DNA of 30,817 nucleotides from JBJXGC01 sp046154545 (GCA_046154545.1 JBJXGC010000231.1:1-30817), one strand, 5' to 3'. Numbered from the stretch's first letter, positions 14,830 through 22,904 are shown. Program-made: numbers and translations. Notes: generated from the sequence alone by a model not told the origin.

Positions 14830-14926
14830 GAGCGGCCCCCGGCCGCGATCCCCGCGATACCGGACGTGCACCCACCAATAGTTTCCGCGACCATACCGAG
14901 CGCGGCCGGGAGGCCGCTCAACCCGG
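14830..14926 (+). repeat. Repeat module M2 (second copy of the M1 layout, after the tRNA)
   Basis: Left end GAGCGGCCCCCGGCCGCG (14830-14847), core CCGGACGTGCACC (14860-14872, one base different from the M1 core), right end R2 copy c (14894-14926). Order and orientation equal M1, with spacing shorter by a few bases. No open reading frame is inside, so if mobile it would be non-autonomous. Confidence 0.65.
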
Positions 14927-14950
14927 CCATCGACCGGCCCCCTTCGCTGC

Positions 14951-16093
14951 CTAACTCACCCCAAGCTCCGATCGGATCAGGTCGCAGATCTCGAGCGTCG
15001 CCCCCTCGCCCGGCAACGGGTAGTCCATCCTGTTGATCGTCAGGCCAACCGCCAGGCCTGCCTCGGGGTCCGCGAACGCGACCGAACCGCCCGCGCCCGG
15101 GTGCCCGAAGGCCGACTCCCGCGGGCCCGTCGGGCCGTGGATACCGTCGCTCTCACCGCCCATCATGAAACCCACACCCTTGTTCATCGGGACCTTGAGC
15201 ACGCGGTCCACGTCGTTTGTGACGATTCGCTGCATCTCCGCGATGCGGCCAGGTGACACCAACCTCACGCCGGCGATCGACCCATCGCCCGCCAGCGCCG
15301 CATACATCCTGGCCAGGGCCCGGGCGCTGAAGTGGCCGTTGCCCGATGGCAGGCAGGCCTTGCGAAAGGGCATGTGGTTGAAGTGCGGCCACATCGCCTT
15401 CGGCATCGCCTTGTAGAAGTCGTCGTCATCCGGCAGGGGCAGGCCCTCGCCCGCCGCGATGATCGCCAGCGTCGTCAGCCGCGCGTCCACCCCGTCCGGG
15501 ATGCCGACGTACAGCTCGTCGGCCACGCCAAGCGGCTCAGCGATCTGCTCACGGATCACGTCCTTAATATGGCGTCCGGTCACCCCCTGGACGATCCCTC
15601 CGGCGATCCAGCCGTACGTCACGGCGTGGTAGCCCGTCGCCGTCCCCGGCTCCCAGGCCGGGACGCCCTCTTCCATCCGCCGGATGCCAGCCTCCCAATC
15701 CGTGATGTGTTCGACCCGGAACGGCTCGGGCATGGCGTGCAGCCCCGACTGGTGGCTCATCGCCTGGGCCACCGTCACCCGCTCCTTGCCCTTCTGTCCG
15801 AAGGCCGGCCAGTACTTCGCCACCGGTGCGCTGTAGTCCAGCAGCCCCTTGTCCGCCAGCTGATGGATCACGAGCGCCGCCACGCCCTTCGTCGTCGAAA
15901 ACGAGCAGAAGAGCGAGTCAGCCTGGACCGGCCGCCCGTCTTTCGGGCCCATCTGCCCGAACGCCACGTCCACGACCACGGCGCCGTCCTTGTAGGCGCA
16001 CACCTGGCCGCCGATCTGACGGCCGTCACGCACCTGCTGCTCAACCAGCGCCTGGACCTTCGCTTGTACCTTCGTGTCCGGACCTGCCGCCAT
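14951..16093 (-). CDS. Serine hydrolase, class C beta-lactamase / EstB esterase-like
   Basis: Protein of 380 aa of the beta-lactamase-like serine hydrolase family (esterases, D-peptidases and related). The nucleophile motif SxxK is at S66-K69 (FSTTKG). The second motif, usually YxN, is YHAVTYGW, the variant commonly seen in the esterase branch, and HPGAGGSVAFADPEAGLAVG near the C-terminus fits the third motif region. No signal peptide is seen, so it is probably cytoplasmic. Resistance to beta-lactams should not be assumed. The start at 16093 is chosen for GAGGTGG upstream; ATG at 16138 is an alternative. It diverges from the secreted protein gene at 16291. Confidence 0.9.
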   Translation of the reverse strand: MAAGPDTKVQAKVQALVEQQVRDGRQIGGQVCAYKDGAVVVDVAFGQMGPKDGRPVQADSLFCSFSTTKGVAALVIHQLADKGLLDYSAPVAKYWPAFGQKGKERVTVAQAMSHQSGLHAMPEPFRVEHITDWEAGIRRMEEGVPAWEPGTATGYHAVTYGWIAGGIVQGVTGRHIKDVIREQIAEPLGVADELYVGIPDGVDARLTTLAIIAAGEGLPLPDDDDFYKAMPKAMWPHFNHMPFRKACLPSGNGHFSARALARMYAALAGDGSIAGVRLVSPGRIAEMQRIVTNDVDRVLKVPMNKGVGFMMGGESDGIHGPTGPRESAFGHPGAGGSVAFADPEAGLAVGLTINRMDYPLPGEGATLEICDLIRSELGVS

Positions 16094-16210
16094 CGCGACC
16101 ACCTCGCTTACGATTTCGCCGGAGCATACCCGCGCCATCGCGCCGCTGCACGGGTTGGCCTGTGGGGGGCCGATGGCAGGACGAGGTAAAGCACCCGGTG
16201 CGCTTTGTAG

Positions 16211-16220
16211 GTTTCGAAAC
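16211..16220. promoter_or_regulatory. Perfect palindrome GTTTCGAAAC between divergent genes
   Basis: Ten-base self-complementary site in the 197-bp gap between the serine hydrolase and the secreted protein genes. GCACCCGGTGC, another imperfect palindrome, lies just before it. Its AT-rich shape in GC-rich DNA suggests an operator; the regulator is unknown. Confidence 0.35.
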
Positions 16221-16255
16221 AACTCACCGGGCACGCCTTGCTACGTTGGGCGAGC

Positions 16256-16271
16256 CCCCGGGAAACCGGGG
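16256..16271 (+). other. GAAA-tetraloop hairpin in the 5' leader of the secreted protein gene
   Basis: CCCCGG (16256-16261) and CCGGGG (16266-16271) close a GAAA loop, directly followed by AAGAAAGAGAGG and the start codon. Another stem upstream (GGGC.CGCC with GGCG.GCCC, 16229-16257) shares two bases with it, so the two may compete. It may tune translation or mRNA stability. Confidence 0.45.
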
Positions 16272-16290
16272 AAGAAAGAGAGGCCATTTC

Positions 16291-17091
16291 ATGATGAAGC
16301 ACAACCTGTTGAAGAAGGCCGGACTGATCGGGCTCATGCCCCTGGCCGCGGCCGGTATCGCCGGCGGCGTCGTCTTCGCCCAGGGCAGCGGCGGCGGCTC
16401 GTCACCGGTTGCCGGGACGGTCCAGGAGCAGGCGGCGCCCAACCCCCAGCCCATGGACGACTACATCAAGCGGCTCGCCGCGAACCTCGGCATCAGCGAG
16501 CAGGCGCTCCGCGATGCCCTGAAGAAGACCAGCCGGGAAGAGGTCGATGCGGCCGAGGCCGCCGGCAAGATGACCAAGGAGACCGCCGACAAGCTCCGGG
16601 CCGCCATCGACGCGGGCAACGGCTTCTTCGGCATCGGCGGCCAGGGCATGCATGGCCCCGGCCGTGGCGGCCCCGGCGACATGGGCCGGATAGCTGGGCC
16701 TGGTGCGACGGGCGAAGAGATCGCGGCCTTCCTCGGTGTCACATCCCAGGTCCTTCACGACGAGATGAAGGCGGGCGACAAGTCGCTGGCCGAGATCGCC
16801 GCCGCCCACGGAAAGTCCCGCGACGACCTGAAGAAGTTCATCACGGAGACATCGACCAAGCGCATCGACCAGCTCCAGGCCGACGGCAAACTCACAGCCG
16901 ACCAGGCAACCGCCGCCAGGACGGCGATCGCTGACAACATGGACACCTTCATCGACGCGAAGGGCATGGCCCATAAGGGCAAGGGTATGCCCGGGATGCC
17001 GGGCGGGCCCCGCGGACACCGCGGACCGGGAGGCGCGGCACCGGGCATGCCCGGCAGCCAGCCGGCCCAGCCCAGCCAGCCCACCAACTAA
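16291..17091 (+). CDS. Secreted helical-repeat protein with Gly/Pro-rich tail
   Basis: Exported protein of 266 aa with no assigned function. MMKHNLLKKAGLIGLMPLAAAGIAGGVVFAQG is a signal peptide with a likely cleavage after residue 30. Two related helical units follow, each with 'LGxxxxxLxxxxxxxS...AA...GK.T...A...R.AI': about residues 62-115 (LAANLGISEQALRDALKKTS) and 145-225 (FLGVTSQVLHDEMKAGDKSL). They resemble DUF2680/YckD-like modules, a weak resemblance. The tail is rich in Gly, Pro and Met, with repeated GMPG. The start has GAGAGG 7 nt upstream. The two-component system follows on the same strand after a terminator-like hairpin. Confidence 0.82.
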   Translation: MMKHNLLKKAGLIGLMPLAAAGIAGGVVFAQGSGGGSSPVAGTVQEQAAPNPQPMDDYIKRLAANLGISEQALRDALKKTSREEVDAAEAAGKMTKETADKLRAAIDAGNGFFGIGGQGMHGPGRGGPGDMGRIAGPGATGEEIAAFLGVTSQVLHDEMKAGDKSLAEIAAAHGKSRDDLKKFITETSTKRIDQLQADGKLTADQATAARTAIADNMDTFIDAKGMAHKGKGMPGMPGGPRGHRGPGGAAPGMPGSQPAQPSQPTN

Positions 17092-17107
17092 CCCGTCCCC
17101 CCTTCCT

Positions 17108-17146
17108 GCCCGCGCCTGGCGTACTTCCTCCTCGCCAGGCGCGGGC
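17108..17146. terminator. 14-bp perfect stem-loop after the secreted protein gene
   Basis: GCCCGCGCCTGGCG (17108-17121) is the exact reverse complement of 17133-17146, with an 11-nt loop. It lies 17 bp after the stop codon and before the response regulator promoter. The U tract is weak (CACTTTGCC), so termination may be partial or depend on another factor. Confidence 0.7.
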
Positions 17147-17215
17147 CACTTTGCCAAGAGAGGCCTGAACCGGCCTTCTCCGTGCGGAAGGGCCATACTG
17201 TGATCCGAGGCTGAG

Positions 17216-17905
17216 ATGGCGGGCGAGACGATCCTGGTAGCCGACGACGACGAGCACATCCGCGAACTGGTCGCCTTCTACCTTCGCAAGCACGGCTACG
17301 AAGTCGCCCTCGCCCACGACGGCAACGAGGCCCTCGCCCTCGAGCGCACCGTGAAGCCCGACCTCATGGTCCTCGACGTGATGATGCCCGGCCCCGACGG
17401 ACTCCAGGTCTGCAAGGCGCTCCGCCAGCGGGGAAACCTCCCCATCGTCCTGCTCACGGCCCGTTCCTCGGATATCGACAAGATCGCCGGCTTGCGATTC
17501 GGGGCCGACGACTACGTCTCGAAGCCATTCAACCCCGAAGAGCTCATGGCCAGGATCGAGGCCGTCCTCCGCCGGAGCCGGGACGGTGGTCCGCCCAGGG
17601 CGGAGTCCGTCCAGCTCGATCGCCTCGTGGTCGAGTTCGCGAAGCGGACGGCCGAGGTGGACTGCAAGGCCTTAACCCTGACCCCGAAGGAGTTCGACCT
17701 CCTCGCCACCATGGTCCGTTTCCCCGAAGTGGCCCTGGGCCGCGAGCAGATCCTCGACCTCGTCTGGGGGACCTCCTTCTATGGCATCCGCACCGTCGAT
17801 GTCCACGTCGCCCGCTTGCGCGAGAAGCTCACCGGCAGCGGCTGGCACATCGAGACGGTCTGGGGGACAGGCTATCGCCTTGCCCCGGGGGCGCCCGGCC
17901 GATGA
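17216..17905 (+). CDS. OmpR/PhoB-family response regulator
   Basis: DNA-binding response regulator of 229 aa. The receiver domain (1-115) has the acidic pocket D10-D11-D12, the phospho-acceptor D54 (MVLDVMMPG), T81 and K103 (SKPF). The C-terminal winged helix (about 130-226) carries the family patterns LTPKEFDLLATMVRFPEVALGREQIL and RTVDVHVARLREKL. It would bind promoters when phosphorylated by the kinase encoded next, with which it overlaps by 4 bp (ATGA). The start is supported by GAGG 5 nt upstream. Target genes are unknown; the secreted protein upstream is a candidate on proximity alone. Confidence 0.96.
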   Translation: MAGETILVADDDEHIRELVAFYLRKHGYEVALAHDGNEALALERTVKPDLMVLDVMMPGPDGLQVCKALRQRGNLPIVLLTARSSDIDKIAGLRFGADDYVSKPFNPEELMARIEAVLRRSRDGGPPRAESVQLDRLVVEFAKRTAEVDCKALTLTPKEFDLLATMVRFPEVALGREQILDLVWGTSFYGIRTVDVHVARLREKLTGSGWHIETVWGTGYRLAPGAPGR

Positions 17906-19443
17906 TCGGCCGATTCGTCCCCCGCGGGCTCCAGGCCAAGCTCATCGCCACCACCGTGCTCCTCGTCGTCGTCTCCCTTGGCGTGTCCGGAGCAGTCTTC
18001 GTGCGGCTCGGCCAGGCCGACCAACAACGCGAGCGTCTCGACCACGTGGCGGCGGAATCTTCGCCCATCTCCACGGAGTTCTTCCTCCTCCAGCTCCAGG
18101 GCGGGACCTTGGCCGAACTCACCGCCTTCGTCGATGAGGCCGCCAGGCTGCACGGCGTCAGGATCCTCATCGTCGATCGCCAGCAGGTCATCCAGATCGA
18201 CTCCGATGGAAAGCTCGCCGGGGAGCCGCTGGAGCTTCGCCCGGAAGCGGAGGTGGCGGTCAGCGGTGGGCTACGCGGCCGCCCCTTCGCCACCTTCCGC
18301 CCGCAGGCCGGGACAGCCGGCGACGGCCTCATCCTCCTCGCCGCCGCCGGTCAGGGCCGCCCGGCCGCGCCTTCGCCCGGCGGTAACCCCGGTCAGGGCC
18401 GCCCCGCCACGGAAGGACGCTTGCCCTTCCCTCAAGGCGGAGGCCCGGGCGGAGGCCGCGACGCCGCCCTCCCCTACCAGGTCGTCCTCGCCGTGCCAGA
18501 GAGCGACATCGCCAGCGCCTGGTTCGACCTCCTGCCAGGCCTCGGGGCGGCCGCCGGGATCGCGCTACCCACAGCCGTCCTCCTGGCCGTCCTCCTCGGC
18601 CGCTACATCACCCGCCCCTTGCGCCAGTTGACATCGGCGACGCAGCTTGTTTCGGAAGGCCGCTTCGACGTCGATGTCCCCTCCGGGCGGCGGGACGAGG
18701 TCGGCCAGCTGGCCGCCTCCTTCTCGACCATGACCCACCGCGTCGGCGAATCCCAGGCCCAGATGCGCGCGCTCCTCGCGGACGTTTCGCACAACCTGAA
18801 GACGCCCTTGACCTCCATCCTCGGCTTCTCACGGCTGATCGAGACGGGCGAGGCCGGCGACCCCGCCACCGTCCAGCGCATGGGCAAGGTCATCCACGAA
18901 GAAGCGGGCCGGCTGGCCGACCGGCTGGAGGACCTGCTCCTGCTCTCCGAGATAGAGTCGGGGGCGGCACTGTTGCAGCGGGTCCCGGTGGACGTTGGCA
19001 CCCTCGTGCGCGAGGTCTCGGACCGGGTCTTCCCGGCCGGGGCTGCGCCAGCCCCGGTGATCCAGGTGCAGGACGGCCTCCTCGCCGCGGCCGACAGCGT
19101 CAAGCTCGAGCGAGCACTCGAGAATCTGCTCGACAACGCCCGGAAGTTCACCCCCGGCAACGGCGCCATCGAGGTCCGCGCCGGACGCGGCCCCGGCGGC
19201 GAGACGGTCGTAACCGTGAGCAACACTGCCGCCCCGATCGACCCGGCAGAGCTCCCCCGCCTCTTCGACCGGTTCTACCGGCGGGAGGCGGCCCGCGCCG
19301 CCGCCGTGCCAGGGACCGGCCTCGGCCTGGCCGTGGCCCGCGACATCGTCGAGCTGCATGGGGGCACCCTGGCCGCTGCCTGGGCCGGCGGCCGCCTCAC
19401 CATGACGCTCAGCCTCCCCGGCACGCCGGGATCGACCGCCTAG
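17902..19443 (+). CDS. Membrane sensor histidine kinase
   Basis: Sensor kinase of 513 aa, partner of the regulator before it. Two membrane segments (about residues 15-36 and 214-233) bracket an extracytoplasmic sensor (about 37-213) that contains a Gly/Pro-rich low-complexity insert (150-187). HAMP follows (234-287), then the phospho-acceptor H297 in DVSHNLKTPL, and the ATPase domain with N-box N412 (LLDNARKFTP) and G2 motif GTGLGLAVARDIVELHGG. The G1 box, usually DTGPGI, reads NTAAPI (441-446), so the usual Asp and glycines are absent; such variants exist among kinases ending in LPRLFDRFYR, so activity is likely. The signal is unknown. Confidence 0.95.
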   Translation: MIGRFVPRGLQAKLIATTVLLVVVSLGVSGAVFVRLGQADQQRERLDHVAAESSPISTEFFLLQLQGGTLAELTAFVDEAARLHGVRILIVDRQQVIQIDSDGKLAGEPLELRPEAEVAVSGGLRGRPFATFRPQAGTAGDGLILLAAAGQGRPAAPSPGGNPGQGRPATEGRLPFPQGGGPGGGRDAALPYQVVLAVPESDIASAWFDLLPGLGAAAGIALPTAVLLAVLLGRYITRPLRQLTSATQLVSEGRFDVDVPSGRRDEVGQLAASFSTMTHRVGESQAQMRALLADVSHNLKTPLTSILGFSRLIETGEAGDPATVQRMGKVIHEEAGRLADRLEDLLLLSEIESGAALLQRVPVDVGTLVREVSDRVFPAGAAPAPVIQVQDGLLAAADSVKLERALENLLDNARKFTPGNGAIEVRAGRGPGGETVVTVSNTAAPIDPAELPRLFDRFYRREAARAAAVPGTGLGLAVARDIVELHGGTLAAAWAGGRLTMTLSLPGTPGSTA

Positions 19444-19490
19444 CAGCCCGTTATGTGGCCCCGCGTCATTCCCCGTTAACGCCGAACCGT

Positions 19491-19496
19491 TAGCAT
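19491..19496 (+). promoter_or_regulatory. Candidate leaderless -10 box of the MFS gene
   Basis: TAGCAT is followed by 7 nt and then the ATG at 19504. There is no Shine-Dalgarno and no clear -35. Confidence 0.45.
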
Positions 19497-19503
19497 CATC
19501 CTA

Positions 19504-20790
19504 ATGATCGGTACGTGGGCCCGGACGACGTTCAGCGCACTGGCCGACAGCCACTACCGTACCCTCTGGGCGGGGACCACCCTCTCCTTCCTCGCCTTCG
19601 CCATGTCCAGCGTGGTCCAGGGCGTGGTCGCCTACGACATCACCCACAAGAACGGGTCGGTCGGCAACGTCGCCCTGGGCATGGGCCTCGCCACCATCCT
19701 GACCGCCCCGTTTGGCGGCGTCATCGCCGACCGTGTCTCCAAGCGCAAGCTCCTTCTCATCGGACAGCTCCTCATCGCCGCGAACTTCACGGCCGTCGGC
19801 CTCCTGATCACGACCGGCCACATCACCATCTCCATGCTCGTGGCATCGACGTTCATGCTCGGCCTCGTCTTCTCGTTCATCGCGCCCGCCCGCCAGGCCT
19901 GGATTGGCGAGCTGCTGAAGGGGCCGCGGCTGGCCAACGGCATCGCCCTCCAGCAGGTGGCGATGACCTCGACTCGGATCTTCGGGCCGTTCCTCGCCGG
20001 GCTCCTCGTCGCCATCGGGTTCGTGGGCGCCGGCGGCACCTATATCGCCATGGGGGCCATCATCGGCGTTGTCGTGATCACCCTCGCCCAGCTCCCGGCC
20101 AGCCCCGGCCGGGAGCGCGCTGGCCGGCCGTCCGCCATGGCCGACTTCAAAGGTGGCCTCCAGCACCTCGCCGAGCGGCCCCGGCTCGCCCTCCTCGCCG
20201 CCTCCTTCATCGGCGTGGTGATCGCCGGGTACTCCTACCAGGTCATCCTCCCTGGCCTCCTCAGCGAGGAACTGGGCCGCAGTTCGAACGACATCGCCTG
20301 GCTCCTCGGGATCGCCGGGTTTTCAGGCCTGGTGGCGACGATCGCCGTGGCCGGGCTGGCCGATTCGAAGTACGCCTGGCGGCTGCAGCTGGCCGGCGGC
20401 GTCATGCTCGGCATAGCGCTTGTCGTCCTCGGCGCCTCGTCCTCCTATGCCCAGGCCCTCATCGTCATGCTCTTCGTGGGCGGCGGTTCGAGCGTCTTCC
20501 AGATGCTGAACAGCGCCCTCGTGTTGCAGGAATCGGACCCCGCCTATTACGGCCGGGTGATGTCCCTGACGATGCTCGCCTGGGGCTTCAACGGTATCGC
20601 CGGCTGGCCCTTCGGCCTCCTCGCCGACGGTATCGGAGAGAAGCCCACACTCGTCGTCATGGGCCTGCTCGTCCTCGGCGTCGTCGCCGCCACAGGCGTG
20701 GCCCGGGCCATCCTCCAGGCCGGTGGGCGCCCCGGGCGGGCCGCCGCCCGCGTCGCCACCACCCTGGGCCCGGCCGGTAGTCCGGACTGA
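19504..20790 (+). CDS. MFS transporter, DHA3/EntS-like exporter
   Basis: Major facilitator of 428 aa with the repeated hydrophobic stretches expected for 12 membrane helices. The motif between helices 2 and 3, GGVIADRVSKRKLL (71-84), matches MFS motif A. The N-terminus (ALADSHYRTLWAGTTLSFLAFAM) and overall pattern fit the DHA3 family that includes enterobactin and macrolide exporters; the substrate is unknown and no siderophore genes are nearby. It probably works as a proton antiporter in the cytoplasmic membrane. It follows the two-component system by 60 bp and has its own leaderless-type -10 box, so it is probably a separate transcript. Confidence 0.93.
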   Translation: MIGTWARTTFSALADSHYRTLWAGTTLSFLAFAMSSVVQGVVAYDITHKNGSVGNVALGMGLATILTAPFGGVIADRVSKRKLLLIGQLLIAANFTAVGLLITTGHITISMLVASTFMLGLVFSFIAPARQAWIGELLKGPRLANGIALQQVAMTSTRIFGPFLAGLLVAIGFVGAGGTYIAMGAIIGVVVITLAQLPASPGRERAGRPSAMADFKGGLQHLAERPRLALLAASFIGVVIAGYSYQVILPGLLSEELGRSSNDIAWLLGIAGFSGLVATIAVAGLADSKYAWRLQLAGGVMLGIALVVLGASSSYAQALIVMLFVGGGSSVFQMLNSALVLQESDPAYYGRVMSLTMLAWGFNGIAGWPFGLLADGIGEKPTLVVMGLLVLGVVAATGVARAILQAGGRPGRAAARVATTLGPAGSPD

Positions 20791-20816
20791 GCGCGACGCT
20801 GCACCGGCCGGTCGGG

Positions 20817-20822
20817 TAAGCT
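20817..20822 (+). promoter_or_regulatory. Candidate leaderless -10 box of the 73-aa gene
   Basis: TAAGCT followed by 7 nt (CTCTCCC) and the ATG at 20830; no Shine-Dalgarno. Confidence 0.45.
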
Positions 20823-20829
20823 CTCTCCC

Positions 20830-21051
20830 ATGGGACGCGAAGAGATCGCCGCACTGATCCGAATCCTCACCGCCATGCAAGACGAGGGCTCCTCCAGCCC
20901 CGTCATCGGCTCATGGCACATCCACTTCGACAAGAAACGCAGCGCCTTCGCCTTCGATAAGTGCGAGAACGAGGGGTATTGCGAAGAACGGCCGGCGATC
21001 ATCAGCACCAGCGGTGAGGTCCTGGACCCTGGTGGGCCGCTCTTCGGCTAA
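20830..21051 (+). CDS. Small hypothetical protein
   Basis: Soluble protein of 73 aa, no family recognised. It starts with a helix (MGREEIAALIRILTAMQDE), then a segment rich in aromatic and charged residues (SWHIHFDKKRSAFAFDKCEN) with two cysteines, C45 and C51, and ends in a Gly/Pro-rich tail. It looks compact and real: the start has a -10 box in the same position as other leaderless genes here, and codon use matches neighbours. It may be an adaptor or a lineage-specific protein; no function is claimed. Confidence 0.65.
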   Translation: MGREEIAALIRILTAMQDEGSSSPVIGSWHIHFDKKRSAFAFDKCENEGYCEERPAIISTSGEVLDPGGPLFG

Positions 21052-21159
21052 CCGGCCGTGGCCATCGCCGCTGGTTGCGGTTGTCTTCCGTTTACGCTCT
21101 GGTAACGCAACGCGCTCGATCCGGCTGGCTCCGGGCTCATGAGGGGCGTACGCGCTGCC

Positions 21160-21165
21160 GATAGT
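21160..21165 (+). promoter_or_regulatory. Candidate leaderless -10 box of the GGDEF gene
   Basis: GATAGT is followed by 7 nt and the ATG at 21173, which supports that start over the GTG one codon earlier. The first base differs from TATAGT. Confidence 0.4.
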
Positions 21166-21172
21166 CACAGTG

Positions 21173-22153
21173 ATGGCCACCCTCTCACGATTTCAGCCCC
21201 TGCCCACCACCCGGCGCAGCGTCCTCCGCGTCCTCATCGTGGACCAGTCGCTCGAGGATACGCGCATCGTCCGTGACCTCCTCCAGGGCGAGCCCGACCT
21301 CCGCGTCCACGCCGCCCGTGACGCCAGCGACGCCCGCGAGCTGCTCACCAGCGGCTCCTTCGACGCCCTCCTGCTCGACCACGCCCTCTGGTGCGACGAC
21401 AGCGCCGGCCTTGTGCCCTACATCCGCGAGTGCCGCCCCGACATGGCGATCGTCCTCCTCACCAGCGGCGAGAACGAGCGCGAGGCCCTGCCGGCCCTGA
21501 AGCTCGGCGCCCACGACTTCATCAGCAAAAAGTCCCTCGAACGCGGCCAGCTCGTCGCCCGCATCCTCGGGGCTGTCGATGAAAGCCGCACCGTCCGGCG
21601 CCGCGACACGATGGTCCGCTGGCTCGAACGTGAAGCGCGGACAGATCACTTGTCCGGGCTGTACAACCGCCGGGCGTTCGATGACGAACTCCGCTCGGCC
21701 TGCGCGCTGGCCAAAGAGAACGACACACCCGTTGCCCTGATCTTCATCGACATCACCGGTACCCGGATGGTGAATGAAGCGCACGGCCACGAGGCTGGGG
21801 ATGCCATGATCCGGCGCGCCTCGGCCGCGATCGCGCGCTCCCTACGGGCGGTCGATTTCGCCGCCCGCGTCGGCGGCGATGACTTCGCGATCATCGTCCC
21901 CGGGGGCACGCTCGACCTCGCCAAACGGATCGCCCGGCGCATCGCCCACGAAGTCGAGCGGCTGAACCAGGAAGAGTGGGGCCGCGATATCCCGGTCTCG
22001 CTCACCTTCGGCGTCACCAGCGGGGCGGGCTGCGAGCCGGCCCAGCTCATGGCAGCGGGCGAACAGCAGATCGGCACGCGTTCCCTCGCCCCGCGTCAAT
22101 TCGTCGTGCCGCCGCCAGTACGTGAGGAATCCGATGGCCCATCCGTCGCCTAA
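21173..22153 (+). CDS. Diguanylate cyclase with N-terminal receiver domain
   Basis: Protein of 326 aa predicted to make cyclic di-GMP from two GTP. The receiver-like domain (about 17-135) has the phospho-acceptor D69 (LLLDHALW), T97 (LLTSGE) and K119 (ISKK). The GGDEF domain (about 155-315) carries LSGLYNRRAF, the metal-binding D193 in FIDITG, N201, HGHEAGD and the active-site motif GGDDF at 234-238. The product-inhibition I-site RAVD (225-228) sits exactly five residues before the motif. The second Asp of the usual DID is Thr and the final helix is degraded, so activity should be tested. The next gene overlaps and encodes a dead GGDEF homologue. Confidence 0.93.
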   Translation: MATLSRFQPLPTTRRSVLRVLIVDQSLEDTRIVRDLLQGEPDLRVHAARDASDARELLTSGSFDALLLDHALWCDDSAGLVPYIRECRPDMAIVLLTSGENEREALPALKLGAHDFISKKSLERGQLVARILGAVDESRTVRRRDTMVRWLEREARTDHLSGLYNRRAFDDELRSACALAKENDTPVALIFIDITGTRMVNEAHGHEAGDAMIRRASAAIARSLRAVDFAARVGGDDFAIIVPGGTLDLAKRIARRIAHEVERLNQEEWGRDIPVSLTFGVTSGAGCEPAQLMAAGEQQIGTRSLAPRQFVVPPPVREESDGPSVA

Positions 22154-22904
22154 CGCCATCTCCACATCGCTTGTGAGCGTCCTCCCCTTGACCCTGGCGG
22201 TCGTCGGTACGGCCAGCGCCGTCCTCTTCGTGCCCTCTGACTATCCTGTTGCGGCTGCCGCGCTCGTCGCGGTCGCCTGGGCTGGCTGGCTTTGCTCGCT
22301 CGTCGCCCGGCGTGTCGGCCGGGCCGAGGGCGCGGCCAACGCCGCTTGCTCCCACGACATCCCGGCGCCGAGCGTCGTTGACGAGGAGACCGGGTTCGGG
22401 AACGAACACCAGCTCCCCGACCATCTCAATCGCCAGATCGCCGTCTTCCGGCGATACAGCCAGCCCGGGGCGCTGGTGACGATCGAGGTCCGGCCGGTCG
22501 GATTCCGCCCGGATGCACCCGGGGACAAGCCCCCGTCGCCGGCCCCTTACGTGGCCGCCATCCTGCGTGATCTGACGCGTGCCGCCGATGTCATCCTCCG
22601 GGTCGAAGAGACCCGGTTCGCTATCGTCATGCCGGAGAGCACGAAGGCGGGAGCGGATGCGATGATCGAACGCATCATCAACCGGGCCGCCGCCGCACCG
22701 TTCGCCCGGAACACCGACGGCAGCGGCATCCGCGCCCAGGTCTGGGCGGGCGCAGCCGAACTCGCGCCCGGTCTCGACCAGCCGCTCGACTACCTCGAGT
22801 CAGCCCTCGCCGACATGTCGCTTCGTGCCGTGGGCCGCGATGGTCTGGCAGGGGGCAGGAATACCTTTACGCTGCCCGTCGCGCCGCTCGGCGTTTCCCG
22901 GTAA
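22134..22904 (+). CDS. Membrane protein with degenerate GGDEF domain, possible c-di-GMP receptor
   Basis: Protein of 256 aa. Two hydrophobic helices (about residues 12-32 and 37-59) are followed by a GGDEF-like domain starting at DEETGFGNEHQL (83-94), in the place of the usual D.LTGL.NRR. The active motif is lost: GGDEF aligns with EETRF at 158-162. Yet RAAD (149-152) remains five residues before it, the exact I-site spacing, and the strand after it (FAIVMPES) is intact. Dead GGDEF proteins that keep the I-site, such as PelD, bind c-di-GMP as receptors; that role is inferred. The gene overlaps the cyclase by 20 bp; GTGAGG 6 nt upstream supports ATG 22134. Confidence 0.85.
   Translation: MAHPSPNAISTSLVSVLPLTLAVVGTASAVLFVPSDYPVAAAALVAVAWAGWLCSLVARRVGRAEGAANAACSHDIPAPSVVDEETGFGNEHQLPDHLNRQIAVFRRYSQPGALVTIEVRPVGFRPDAPGDKPPSPAPYVAAILRDLTRAADVILRVEETRFAIVMPESTKAGADAMIERIINRAAAAPFARNTDGSGIRAQVWAGAAELAPGLDQPLDYLESALADMSLRAVGRDGLAGGRNTFTLPVAPLGVSR

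Noticed and set aside
14951..16093. Antibiotic-resistance beta-lactamase
   Set aside because: The second motif is YHA instead of YxN and no signal peptide is seen, so an esterase or peptidase-like hydrolase is more likely.
16229..16271. The GAAA-loop leader as a c-di-GMP-I riboswitch
   Set aside because: The conserved GEMM core (GGGCAAACC-like, with a second GNAA-receptor helix) is not present; only a simple hairpin is seen.
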